Positions 8,318 through 15,869 of a DNA stretch of 64,000 nucleotides are shown piece after piece (the first letter of the stretch is position 1; every line of letters starts with the position of its first letter). The notes under the pieces are model-generated. The model was not told the origin of the DNA, made no database searches, and worked only from the letters and a program-made list of their open reading frames with translations. Source of the DNA: Polyangium sp. 15x6 (lineage in GTDB: Bacteria > Myxococcota_A > Polyangia > Polyangiales > Polyangiaceae); contig NZ_JASBQE010000002.1 in the NCBI RefSeq assembly GCF_029960785.1, positions 186,001 to 250,000 on the forward strand, written 5' to 3'. The position numbers and the translations under genes were made by a program.

Positions 8318-8354
8318 CCGCCCGGAGAGGGCCTAAGCTCTCCGGGCGGTTTTC
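8318..8354 (+). terminator. Strong intrinsic terminator, plus-strand orientation
   Basis: A perfect 12-bp stem (CCGCCCGGAGAG at 8318-8329 with CTCTCCGGGCGG at 8338-8349) and an eight-base loop are followed by TTTTCGTTT. This is the best intrinsic terminator in the window. No plus-strand protein gene is seen upstream, since the genes there are on the minus strand. It may end an antisense or small RNA, or insulate the integrase from transcription entering from the left. Confidence 0.6.
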
Positions 8355-8417
8355 GTTTGTCCCCGCGTGTGACGAGGACGAACCGGCCAGACTGGATGGG
8401 ATCACCGTCCGATCGTC

Positions 8418-8461
8418 AAGAGTCTTGTTTCCGACCCTCAAAAGTCTTGTCTCCGACCCCC
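8418..8461. repeat. Tandem pair of 22-bp repeats upstream of the integrase
   Basis: Two adjacent copies of AAnAGTCTTGTnTCCGACCC (8418-8439 and 8440-8461) differ at three positions. The first contains the inverted pair CAAGA/TCTTG. They lie in the gap between the divergent sigma-like gene and the integrase, where a phage repressor or excision factor would be expected to bind. Twenty-two bases is about two helical turns, so both copies would face the same side of DNA. The operator role is inferred. Confidence 0.45.
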
Positions 8462-8515
8462 AAGAACGGCAGGATTCACCTCGGAGCGGTCGAGATGGCC
8501 AGGGAGTAGCTGGTC

Positions 8516-9598
8516 ATGACGATTCGCAAGGCAAACCGACGGGGACAACCCGTCCTGATCGTTGACATTCACTACCGGCGCAAAGACGGCTCCCAAGGCC
8601 GCTACCGAAAGGACGCTCATGTCCAGACGATGGCGGGCGCGAGAGCCGAAGAAAGACGTCTCCTCGCGCTCATAGCGACCTATGGCGAGCCCACCGAGCC
8701 CCGTGTCGAGGTCGTCGTGGCACCAGCCCCAGCCATCACCTTCGAGGAGGCCGTGGGCCTGTTCCGCAGCGGCAAGGCCGTCACAAGGCTCAAGCCGAGT
8801 ACGAGGAAGGGCTACGAGGAGATCCTGGAGACGCGCCTCCTCCCACGGTTCGGCGAGACGCCCATCGACAAGCTGACAGGGTCGGACGTCGAAGGGCTCG
8901 ACGCCGTGCTCGTGGACGAGGGGTGCTCCCCCTCGCGACGGCGGAACGTGCTCATCGTCATCCGCTCGGTCCTACGGGCCGCTGTGGAGGCCAAGAAGCT
9001 CTCCGCCCTGCCCGACCTTCCCCCGCTCCCCAAGACGGGCAAGAAGGTTCTCCGCTGCCTCACGGCGGAGCAGGTCGAGGCCATCCTCGGCAAGGCCAAG
9101 GGCGGGGGCCGCGTGGCTCTTGCCCTGGCAGCCTACGCGGGGCTCCGAGCCGGCGAGGTTCGCGCCCTCCGATGGGAGGACGTCGACCTCGACGGCGGCT
9201 TCCTCGTCGTCCGCTTCTCGCACTCGAAGGGTGAAGTCTCGACCCCGAAGTCGGGACACCAGAGAGAGGTCCCACTGGCCGCGAGGCTGGCGGAGCTGCT
9301 GCGAGAGGTCAGAGGCGAGGGCCTGGGGCTCGTGACCGTCTCCTCCCGCAAGGAGGCGTGGGGCGAGTGGGGCCTCACGCAGCTCTTCAAGAGGGCCGCC
9401 AAGAAGGTCGGCATCGTGGGCTTCCGCTTCCACGACCTCCGGCACTTCTTCGTCACCGAGTTGTTCCGGCGAGGCGGGTCGGCTCCGGCCGTCCAAGCCC
9501 TCGCGGGACACGAGCACTTGTCAACGACCTCGCGGTACGCCCACGTCGCGCGGGCCGACCTCCGGGCAACCGTCGGTCTCCTCGCTCGGTCACGGTAA
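8516..9598 (+). CDS. int: Tyrosine-recombinase phage integrase
   Basis: This 360-residue enzyme integrates and excises the prophage at the tRNA-Lys site. An N-terminal AP2-like/arm-binding part (residues 1-60) and a SAM-like core-binding domain (about 72-165) precede the catalytic domain. All catalytic residues are visible: R211 in AGLRAGEVRALRW, H306 and R309 in HDLRH, H332 in AGHEHLS, and nucleophile Y341 in SRYAH, so it should be active. The ATG follows AGGGAG. It is transcribed toward the attachment site, which begins 69 bp after the stop codon, the usual int-att arrangement. Confidence 0.96.
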   Translation: MTIRKANRRGQPVLIVDIHYRRKDGSQGRYRKDAHVQTMAGARAEERRLLALIATYGEPTEPRVEVVVAPAPAITFEEAVGLFRSGKAVTRLKPSTRKGYEEILETRLLPRFGETPIDKLTGSDVEGLDAVLVDEGCSPSRRRNVLIVIRSVLRAAVEAKKLSALPDLPPLPKTGKKVLRCLTAEQVEAILGKAKGGGRVALALAAYAGLRAGEVRALRWEDVDLDGGFLVVRFSHSKGEVSTPKSGHQREVPLAARLAELLREVRGEGLGLVTVSSRKEAWGEWGLTQLFKRAAKKVGIVGFRFHDLRHFFVTELFRRGGSAPAVQALAGHEHLSTTSRYAHVARADLRATVGLLARSR

Positions 9599-9611
9599 CA
9601 GTTCGGTAACA
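9593..9611. repeat. Direct repeats between integrase and attachment site
   Basis: CGGTAACA occurs twice, 11 bp apart (9593-9600 and 9604-9611), overlapping the integrase stop codon and lying about 60 bp from the tRNA fragment. Integrase arm-type sites commonly look like this: short direct repeats about one helical turn apart near the core. The role is inferred. Confidence 0.35.
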
Positions 9612-9667
9612 AGCTCTTGACAAGCGCAAAAAACCCGCAAATTCAGCCGAAAACGCCTCGTACCTCC

Positions 9668-9717
9668 ACGGGCTTTTAACCCGTAGGTCCAGGGTTCGAG
9701 TCCCTGTCGACCCACCA
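9668..9717 (+). other. 3' fragment of tRNA-Lys(TTT): prophage attachment site
   Basis: The anticodon stem-loop (ACGGG, loop CTTTTAA with anticodon TTT at 9675-9677, CCCGT), a variable loop, an intact T-arm (CAGGG/CCCTG around TTCGAGT), the acceptor 3' strand TCGACCC, discriminator A and an encoded CCA are all present. The 5' acceptor strand (GGGTCGA expected) and the D-arm are absent upstream, where integrase-flanking phage DNA lies instead. This is therefore not a working tRNA gene but the 3' duplicate left by integration, that is, the att junction. Host DNA resumes to the right. Confidence 0.85.
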
Positions 9718-9743
9718 CCAATTCCTCAACGATCCCGCTTCGT

Positions 9744-9767
9744 AAGGGCCCTCCTAGGAGGGCCCTT
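9744..9767. terminator. 24-bp perfect palindrome after the tRNA fragment
   Basis: AAGGGCCCTCCT is followed directly by its reverse complement. In the uninterrupted chromosome this would have followed the complete tRNA-Lys gene, so it is probably the tRNA's terminator. It lacks a clear T-run on either side. Confidence 0.45.
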
Positions 9768-9889
9768 CGTCCATCTCCCCCATGCCGTCGCCAGGGCCCT
9801 CGCGGGCCTCGCGTAGGCAACAGGTGACAAACGGACGACGGCCGTCATCACGAAGCCTGACGAGCCTGAGCGCTCCCCTTTCCCCCTGA

Positions 9890-10060
9890 CCATCGGTCCT
9901 GCACAGCGTCGCGCTCGTCGAGGAGAGCGAGCTCGATGCCGTCGTCGAGCGGATGGCCCACATGAGCGCCGACAAACCCGCGCGAATGTACGAGCGGGTG
10001 TCCGCCTCCAGGAACCTGCCCATGGAGAAGCCTCGTCCGCGCAGGAGCCACTGTCCGTAG
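9890..10060 (+). pseudogene. Possible gene remnant in the 0.5-kb gap after the att site
   Basis: The stretch from 9718 to 10226 has no convincing intact gene. Within it, one plus-strand frame of 56 codons (about 9890-10060) has coding-like G/C third positions and reads LVEESELDAVVERMAHMSAD, then a basic tail to a TAG. It has no usable start codon; a TGA lies just before it. This looks like the 3' end of a host gene whose front is lost. The parent family is not recognised. Confidence 0.3.
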
Positions 10061-10226
10061 CCAACGGTTTGTCCGCTCTTGCGGTTTGGCGCGGAACATG
10101 CGACCACGGTCGCGATGTCCTCCGTGCGTCCGCCTCCCCCGCGGACGAACGACGCCGCGAAGGGCATCCGGCATCGCTCTTGGTTCCCGCACCGCGCTGG
10201 GCCGAAGCTTCGCGAGAAGGACTGCA

Positions 10227-11186
10227 ATGAGTGAGTATCAGTATTATGAATTTCAAGCCATCGACAGGTCTCTCACCGAAAAGGAGATGGCCGAGCTCCG
10301 TTCGTACTCGACGCGCGCCAGCATCACGCCGACGAGCTTCGTCAACCATTACGAGTGGGGCAACTTCAAGGGCGACGAGGACGCGTGGATGTTCCGCTAT
10401 TTCGACGCGTTCCTGTATCTCGCGAACTGGGGCACGCACGTGTTCAAAGTACGCCTGCCTTCGCAGTTCCTCGACCTCGCCGATGTGCGTCCGTATTGCT
10501 CGAGAAACAGCCTGACGGCGCGCAAGAGCAAAGACCAGATCGTCCTCACCTTCACCTCGCAGGACGACGAGGGAGAAGATTGGGACAGCGGCGAGGGTAT
10601 TCTATCTTCTCTCATCACGATTCGCGCGGAGCTCGCCCGCGGCGATCGGAGGGCGCTCTACCTCGGCTGGCTGCTCGCCGTGCAAGCCGACGAGCTCGAC
10701 GACGACGAGCCGGAGCCGCCCGCGCCGCCAGGGCTTGGGCAGCTCAGCGCTTCGCTCGAGGCGTTGGTCGAGTTCCTGCGTATCGACCCGGATCTGCTTC
10801 GTGCTGCCGCGGAACCGAGCCTGACGGCCCCGCAACGGCGAACCATCGGCGAGATTCGCCGCATCGCCGAGAGGCACGCCGCGGAGCGAAGGCAGAACGC
10901 CGAACGAAAAGCGGCTGCCGAGGCGCTCCGAAAGCAGCGACAAGCGGCACGCAGGCGGGCGAAGCATCTGGATGCGCTCGTCGGCAAGGAAAAGAAGCTC
11001 TGGTTGGAGGTCGAGACGCTCGTCGCTGGCAAGAACTACGTTGCAGCGGTGGAGGTCCTCGTGGACCTGCGTGATCTTGCCGCAAGATCGGGAGCGGGCA
11101 ACTTCGAAACGTTGCTGCAGTCTTTTCGGAACCGGCATGCGCGCAAGGCAATACTCATGGCTCGGATCTCCAAGGCCGGCCTGTAG
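10227..11186 (+). CDS. Conserved hypothetical protein with basic coiled coil
   Basis: This 319-residue protein begins MSEYQYYEFQAIDRSL with AGAAGGA upstream; an in-frame start 47 codons earlier has no support. Residues 1-150 contain ITPTSFVNHYEWGNFKGD and FDAFLYLANWGTH, a conserved-looking globular domain that I have seen in unannotated bacterial proteins but cannot name. Residues about 200-245 are a strongly basic Ala/Arg/Glu-rich coiled coil (AERRQNAERKAAAEALRKQR), and the C-terminus is helical. It stands alone between the phage scar and the helicase fusion. It might be a cargo or neighbourhood gene, but no function should be assigned. Confidence 0.75.
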   Translation: MSEYQYYEFQAIDRSLTEKEMAELRSYSTRASITPTSFVNHYEWGNFKGDEDAWMFRYFDAFLYLANWGTHVFKVRLPSQFLDLADVRPYCSRNSLTARKSKDQIVLTFTSQDDEGEDWDSGEGILSSLITIRAELARGDRRALYLGWLLAVQADELDDDEPEPPAPPGLGQLSASLEALVEFLRIDPDLLRAAAEPSLTAPQRRTIGEIRRIAERHAAERRQNAERKAAAEALRKQRQAARRRAKHLDALVGKEKKLWLEVETLVAGKNYVAAVEVLVDLRDLAARSGAGNFETLLQSFRNRHARKAILMARISKAGL

Positions 11187-11437
11187 AGCGTGGTTCTTCG
11201 GCTCCCTGCCTGCGTGCGACGAGGGTTCCTCGGTTCGCCCGTTGTGGCAGCATCATTCGCTACGCAGCGTCCTGGTGGTCTTGTATTTCTGGCTTCCCAG
11301 GACGGAGCGGTACGCTGCATGCATGAACCCAAACGAACTCCTACTTTGGCAGGTACGAGTATCCGACGCGTGAGCCACGAGGCTCGGAAGCCAGAACTTC
11401 TCTCCCGCCGTATGTTCGGGTATCCTCCCTCGGCCCC

Positions 11438-14400
11438 GTGTCCTCCTCTCCCTTCCTCCGAATCCCCTCCTCGTCCTGGCTCGCGAGCAACCCCCTCGCC
11501 TTCGCGGTCCCCGACCTCTACCCGGTGAGCCGCGGCCATACCCTCGTCATCCCGCGCCGGCTCATTGCAACCTGGTTCGAGGCGACCGCCGAGGAACGCG
11601 TGGCCATCTTCGACCTCGTCGACGACGTCAAGCGCAAGCTCGACGCGGAGCTACATCCGGATGGTTACAACATCGGCATCAATGCGGGCGAGGCCGCAGG
11701 CCAGACCGTCATGCACCTGCACGTGCACGTCATTCCGCGGTATCGCGGCGACATCGACGATCCACGTGGCGGTGTGCGGCACGTCATCCCGGGCAAAGGC
11801 AACTATCTCGAAAACCGGCCACCTCCCCTCGCCGAGGGCGGCAAGGTCGATCCTTTTCTGTTGCACCTCGACCCCCTCTTTCGCCGCGCGACCGACATCG
11901 CCATTCTCGCTGCCTTCGTCCAGCAAAGCGGCGTCAGCCTGCTTCAGGCCCACGTCGCTGGCGCACTCTCTCGCGGCGCACGCGTCCGCGTCGTCACGGG
12001 CGATTACCTCAACATCACCCAGAGCGAGGCCCTGGCGAAGCTCCGCGACTGGATGGATGCCTGGGAGGCGCGCATCGCTCCCGATGGCTCGTCCCCCGGG
12101 GCCTTCGAGGCTCGTGTCGTCGAGACGGCACGCCTCCCCGAGGGGGTCCGGTCCTTCCACCCCAAGTCCTGGCGATTCGAGGGACCCGATTTCGGAACGG
12201 CGTTCGTCGGCTCGAGCAATCTCTCGCACGCCGCGCTGCACACCGGTGTCGAGTGGAACCTTCGCGTGGACCGCCATCGCGATCGAGCGGCATATCAAGC
12301 GATCCTCGATGCCTACGAGCGATGGTGGACAGCGGCCGTTCCGCTCACGGCCGATTGGATTGCGGACTATACGCGGCGCGCCCGAGAGGCGCCCGTCGTC
12401 GCATTACCTCCCGGCGAGGAAGACGACGAGTCGAAGGCGCCGCCGCTCGAGCCGCATCCCGTCCAGCGGGAAGCCCTGGCGGCCCTCGCGCAATCGCGTG
12501 CCGAGGGGCGCAATCGTGCGCTTTGTGTCCTCGCCACGGGCCTCGGCAAGACGTGGCTCGCGGCGTTCGATGTCACGGCTTTTGCCGAAAAACACGGCAA
12601 CCGCCCCCGCGTCCTTCTTCTCGCCCATCGAGAAGAGCTGCTCCTGCAAGCCGCTGCCACATTTCGTCGGCAGCTGCGGGACGCGCGGGTGCGTTTCGGG
12701 TGGTTCGTCGGTGACCGGAGCGACCTCGGAGGCGACATCCTCTTCGCCTCGGTGCAGAAGCTCTCTCGCCCCGAGCATCTCGCGCGCCTCACGCCCGACG
12801 CTTTCGACTACGTGATCGTCGACGAGGTCCACCACGGCACGGCCCCCAGCTACCGCAGCATCATCGACCGGCTGAACCCCCGCTTTCTCCTCGGACTCAC
12901 GGCCACCCCGGAGCGAGCCGACGGCGCCGACGTGGCGGGGCTCTTCGACGACCACGTCGCCTACCAGGCGGATCTCGGTATCGGTATCCAGAGAAAGCTC
13001 CTCGTGCCCTTCACCTACTTCGGGTTGAAGGACGACACGGATTACGAAAACGTTCCCTTCCGCAATCGCCGCTTCGCTCCCGAAGCTCTGGAGCAGGCCA
13101 TCGACACGGATGCTCGACTCCAGCGGATGTTCCGCGCCTGGCAGGAGCATCCGGGCCAGCGCACGCTCGTCTTCTGCGGATCCATTCGCCACGCCGATCA
13201 TGCCAGCGGGTTCCTCACGAAGCAGGGCATTCGCGCGGCAGCTGTGCATTCGGGCCCGACCTCGGCTGCGCGCGACAGCGCCATTGCAGCGCTGGTCGAC
13301 GGGACGCTCGATGCGCTCTGCACCGTGGATCTCTTCAACGAAGGTATCGACATTCCGACCATCGATCGCGTCGTGATGCTCCGCCCGACGGAGTCACCCG
13401 TCGTGTTCCTCCAGCAGCTCGGTCGCGGGCTCCGGTTCGCAGACGGGAAAACGCGCCTCGTCGTCCTGGATTTCGTGGGCAATCACCGCGTCTTCCTGGA
13501 GCGCGTGCGTACGCTGCTCTCCCTCGGCCCCGAGCCCACGAGCCTGCGTGACTTCCTGGAGAGCAACCAGGCCGCGAGAATGGCGCCCGGGTGTACCATC
13601 GACCTCGAGCTCGAGGCCAAGGATCTGCTTGCGAAACTGCTCCCGCCGCAGGGTGGGAGCCCCGCGGAGCAGGCGTACCGCGATCTTCGCGAGGTCCGCG
13701 GAGAAAGGCCGCTCGCGGGCGAGCTCTACCGCATGGGCTACAGCCTCAAGAGGCTGCGCGACGCCCACGGGGGCTTTTTTGATTTCGTGGCCGCCATGGG
13801 CGACCTCGACGAGATGGAGAAACGTGTCCTCGACGTGGCTGGCGAGTTTCTCCGCGAGCTCGAGATCACCGCCATGAGCAAGTGTTACAAGATGGTGACC
13901 CTGGAGGCATTGCTCGAAGCCGACGCGCTTCGAGACGGCCTCCCCGTCTTCGACCTCGCGCAAAGAAGCCACGCCATCATGGCACGGTCCCCGGAGCTTC
14001 TGCGTGACCTTTCGGGCGTGGCGGATTTTCCCGACGTGCATGCTCCGGACGTGCACCGGTTCGCCACGTACTGGCGGATCAACCCGATCGCCGCATGGAC
14101 GAGCGGGCCAGGGAAGCGATTCTTCGCGCAGGAAGGTGATCGCTTCGTCTCGCGCATCCCCTGCCCTCCCGGCGGCGAAAAGTCGCTTTCGTCGATGGTG
14201 CGTGAGCTCGTCGACTACCGGCTCGCGATGTACCGCGCGAGGCAAACCGAAAACGTCGCCGGCGTGTCGTTCTCGGCGAAGGTCCTCTGGAACAAGCGGG
14301 ACCCCATTCTGAAATTGCCGACGCACAAAGATCGAGAGGAGCTCCCTCGTGGCGAAACGACCGTGCGCCTCCCGGACGGCACCCTGTGGCTCTTCCGCTT

Positions 14401-15697
14401 CATGAAGGAGTATTGCAACGTCGCCCGTCCCGTGGGTTCGCACGGCAACGAGCTGCCCGATCTCCTGCGGCGCTGGTTCGGCCTCGCGGCGGGGCGACCC
14501 GGCACGAACTTCCGCGTTCGTTTCTCTCGTTCTCCCAGTGGACTCTGGGTCGAGCCGGACGAGCCACGCGCCGAAACCGATACCGTTCGGGGCCTCCTCC
14601 TCACGTTCCCGACCCTCCGCGCAGCCGCAGGATCGACGCGGGATCCAATCGCGCTCGCGCCGGAAGGAGAGCAGGTCCGGCTGCCGACGAAGGCGCGTGG
14701 GGAAGGATTGTTCGCCGTGCGCGCAACCGGTGATTCCATGAATGGCGGCAAGGAGCCCATCCGAGACGGGGATTGGCTCGTGATGCGATTCGCACGGAGC
14801 GCGTCCCGCAACGCCATCGAGGGCAAAATCGCACTGGTCGAGGTGCCGGATTCTCATCTCGGCGCGAGTTATCTGGTCAAGCGCATCGTCCGGGATGGCA
14901 AGCGGTGGATCTTGCGCTCGGAGAACCCGGCACACGCTTCGATCGAAGCGGCGGCGGAGATCGTGCCCATTGCCACGCTCGTGGAGGTGGTGAAGCCCGA
15001 GGCGATCGGACCCGAGGTCGGCGCGAACATCGAGGCCCCAAAGCTCGCGGAAGCGTTCGGCCTCCCGGAGCCCCCGCGAACCGGTCGGGTCGACGGGCAT
15101 CTCTTCCTGCTCGTCGAAGAGAAAGGCAGGCTCGTGGCGCCCGACCGGATCCGATTCCCCGGCATCGAGCCGCGGCCCGGCGAAACGGCGTTCGTGCTGA
15201 CGCGAGCGGACGGCACCCAGCCATGGCGTCATGCAGGCGTGGCACGGTTCGTCGAAGACGATGGGGCATGGGCGTGTGGGGGAATCGATCATCCGACGTT
15301 TCGCGCGCTCGGGGAAGGTCGTGAGGCTTCTCGTACGCTACCTCGATCCATCGAGGATCGGGCCCGTCGTCTCGTCGAAGCTCTGCTCCGCGAGAAGGGA
15401 TCCGGATCCATCGTCGAGCGGGACGGGAAGCGACTCCGGCTCGTGGGGCCTGCAAAACGCGGCGGCGTGCGTATCGACGGCGGGCCCGGTGGATTCGAGG
15501 AGCGAACCGTCTCGCTCACGGATATCGGCTGGGTGCTCGTCGCGCTCTCCGAGGTGAACGAGGATCCGCGCCTGCTACAGGAGGAGCTCGTTCACCACGT
15601 ACGATATCTGGAAGGCACACCGAAGGGCTCAACGCGTTACATCGATACGGGCTGGGCCATGCTGCTCGTGAAAGAAGCGTTCGCCGCGAAAGCGTAA
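11438..15697 (+). CDS. HIT-PLD-SF2 helicase fusion with C-terminal LexA/S24-like peptidase
   Basis: This is a 1419-residue multidomain protein. A HIT nucleotide-hydrolase domain (residues about 5-110) carries the triad H93-H95-H97. A phospholipase-D-like nuclease domain (about 140-310) has H241-P-K243 and GSSNLS. A superfamily-2 helicase core (about 335-680) has ATGLGKT at 366-372, DEVHH at 462-466 and LGRGLRF at 661-667. A DUF3427-like region follows. Last is an S24/LexA-type fold with Ser1100 in GDSMNGG and Lys1148 in YLVKRI, the expected Ser-Lys dyad. The start is a GTG. HIT-PLD-helicase-DUF3427 proteins are a known architecture of mostly unproven function; the peptidase-like tail is notable. 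DNA-targeting defence or repair is likely but inferred. Confidence 0.88.
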   Translation: MSSSPFLRIPSSSWLASNPLAFAVPDLYPVSRGHTLVIPRRLIATWFEATAEERVAIFDLVDDVKRKLDAELHPDGYNIGINAGEAAGQTVMHLHVHVIPRYRGDIDDPRGGVRHVIPGKGNYLENRPPPLAEGGKVDPFLLHLDPLFRRATDIAILAAFVQQSGVSLLQAHVAGALSRGARVRVVTGDYLNITQSEALAKLRDWMDAWEARIAPDGSSPGAFEARVVETARLPEGVRSFHPKSWRFEGPDFGTAFVGSSNLSHAALHTGVEWNLRVDRHRDRAAYQAILDAYERWWTAAVPLTADWIADYTRRAREAPVVALPPGEEDDESKAPPLEPHPVQREALAALAQSRAEGRNRALCVLATGLGKTWLAAFDVTAFAEKHGNRPRVLLLAHREELLLQAAATFRRQLRDARVRFGWFVGDRSDLGGDILFASVQKLSRPEHLARLTPDAFDYVIVDEVHHGTAPSYRSIIDRLNPRFLLGLTATPERADGADVAGLFDDHVAYQADLGIGIQRKLLVPFTYFGLKDDTDYENVPFRNRRFAPEALEQAIDTDARLQRMFRAWQEHPGQRTLVFCGSIRHADHASGFLTKQGIRAAAVHSGPTSAARDSAIAALVDGTLDALCTVDLFNEGIDIPTIDRVVMLRPTESPVVFLQQLGRGLRFADGKTRLVVLDFVGNHRVFLERVRTLLSLGPEPTSLRDFLESNQAARMAPGCTIDLELEAKDLLAKLLPPQGGSPAEQAYRDLREVRGERPLAGELYRMGYSLKRLRDAHGGFFDFVAAMGDLDEMEKRVLDVAGEFLRELEITAMSKCYKMVTLEALLEADALRDGLPVFDLAQRSHAIMARSPELLRDLSGVADFPDVHAPDVHRFATYWRINPIAAWTSGPGKRFFAQEGDRFVSRIPCPPGGEKSLSSMVRELVDYRLAMYRARQTENVAGVSFSAKVLWNKRDPILKLPTHKDREELPRGETTVRLPDGTLWLFRFMKEYCNVARPVGSHGNELPDLLRRWFGLAAGRPGTNFRVRFSRSPSGLWVEPDEPRAETDTVRGLLLTFPTLRAAAGSTRDPIALAPEGEQVRLPTKARGEGLFAVRATGDSMNGGKEPIRDGDWLVMRFARSASRNAIEGKIALVEVPDSHLGASYLVKRIVRDGKRWILRSENPAHASIEAAAEIVPIATLVEVVKPEAIGPEVGANIEAPKLAEAFGLPEPPRTGRVDGHLFLLVEEKGRLVAPDRIRFPGIEPRPGETAFVLTRADGTQPWRHAGVARFVEDDGAWACGGIDHPTFRALGEGREASRTLPRSIEDRARRLVEALLREKGSGSIVERDGKRLRLVGPAKRGGVRIDGGPGGFEERTVSLTDIGWVLVALSEVNEDPRLLQEELVHHVRYLEGTPKGSTRYIDTGWAMLLVKEAFAAKA

Positions 15698-15869
15698 TCT
15701 CTCGAGCGTCTCGGGCCAACAAGCACATGATGCTGCCACGCTGGCACTCACCATGACCGGCCCTGACAACATGGCGCCCGCCTCCTCCCTCGGCTCCCTT
15801 CCTCCTTGCTGAAATACGCCGCCTTGGCATCCCATCCCCCGCGGCACGGCGGTTGCAACCACCGAGCGC

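Larger units (their letters stand above)
1..9717. mobile_element. Right end of an integrated tailed-phage prophage
   Basis: The segment carries terminase, portal, scaffold and major capsid genes in canonical order on the minus strand. At its right end lie a plus-strand tyrosine integrase and a 3' tRNA-Lys fragment that gives the phage/host boundary. The left end is outside the window: the tail and lysis genes and the intact tRNA should lie there, because a phage that integrates into a tRNA restores the whole gene at one junction and leaves a 3' duplicate at the other. No frameshift is obvious in the genes seen, so the element may be intact. Confidence 0.88.

Noticed and set aside
9616-9644. 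TTGACA promoter after the integrase
   Set aside because: The -35 is perfect, but no -10 and no downstream gene fits; it lies in the att region.
9640-9717. Complete tRNA-Lys gene
   Set aside because: The 5' acceptor strand and D-arm are absent; only the 3' half is present.
13394-15292. Minus-strand frame of 632 codons inside the helicase fusion
   Set aside because: Antisense to conserved helicase and S24 motifs; composition is not protein-like.
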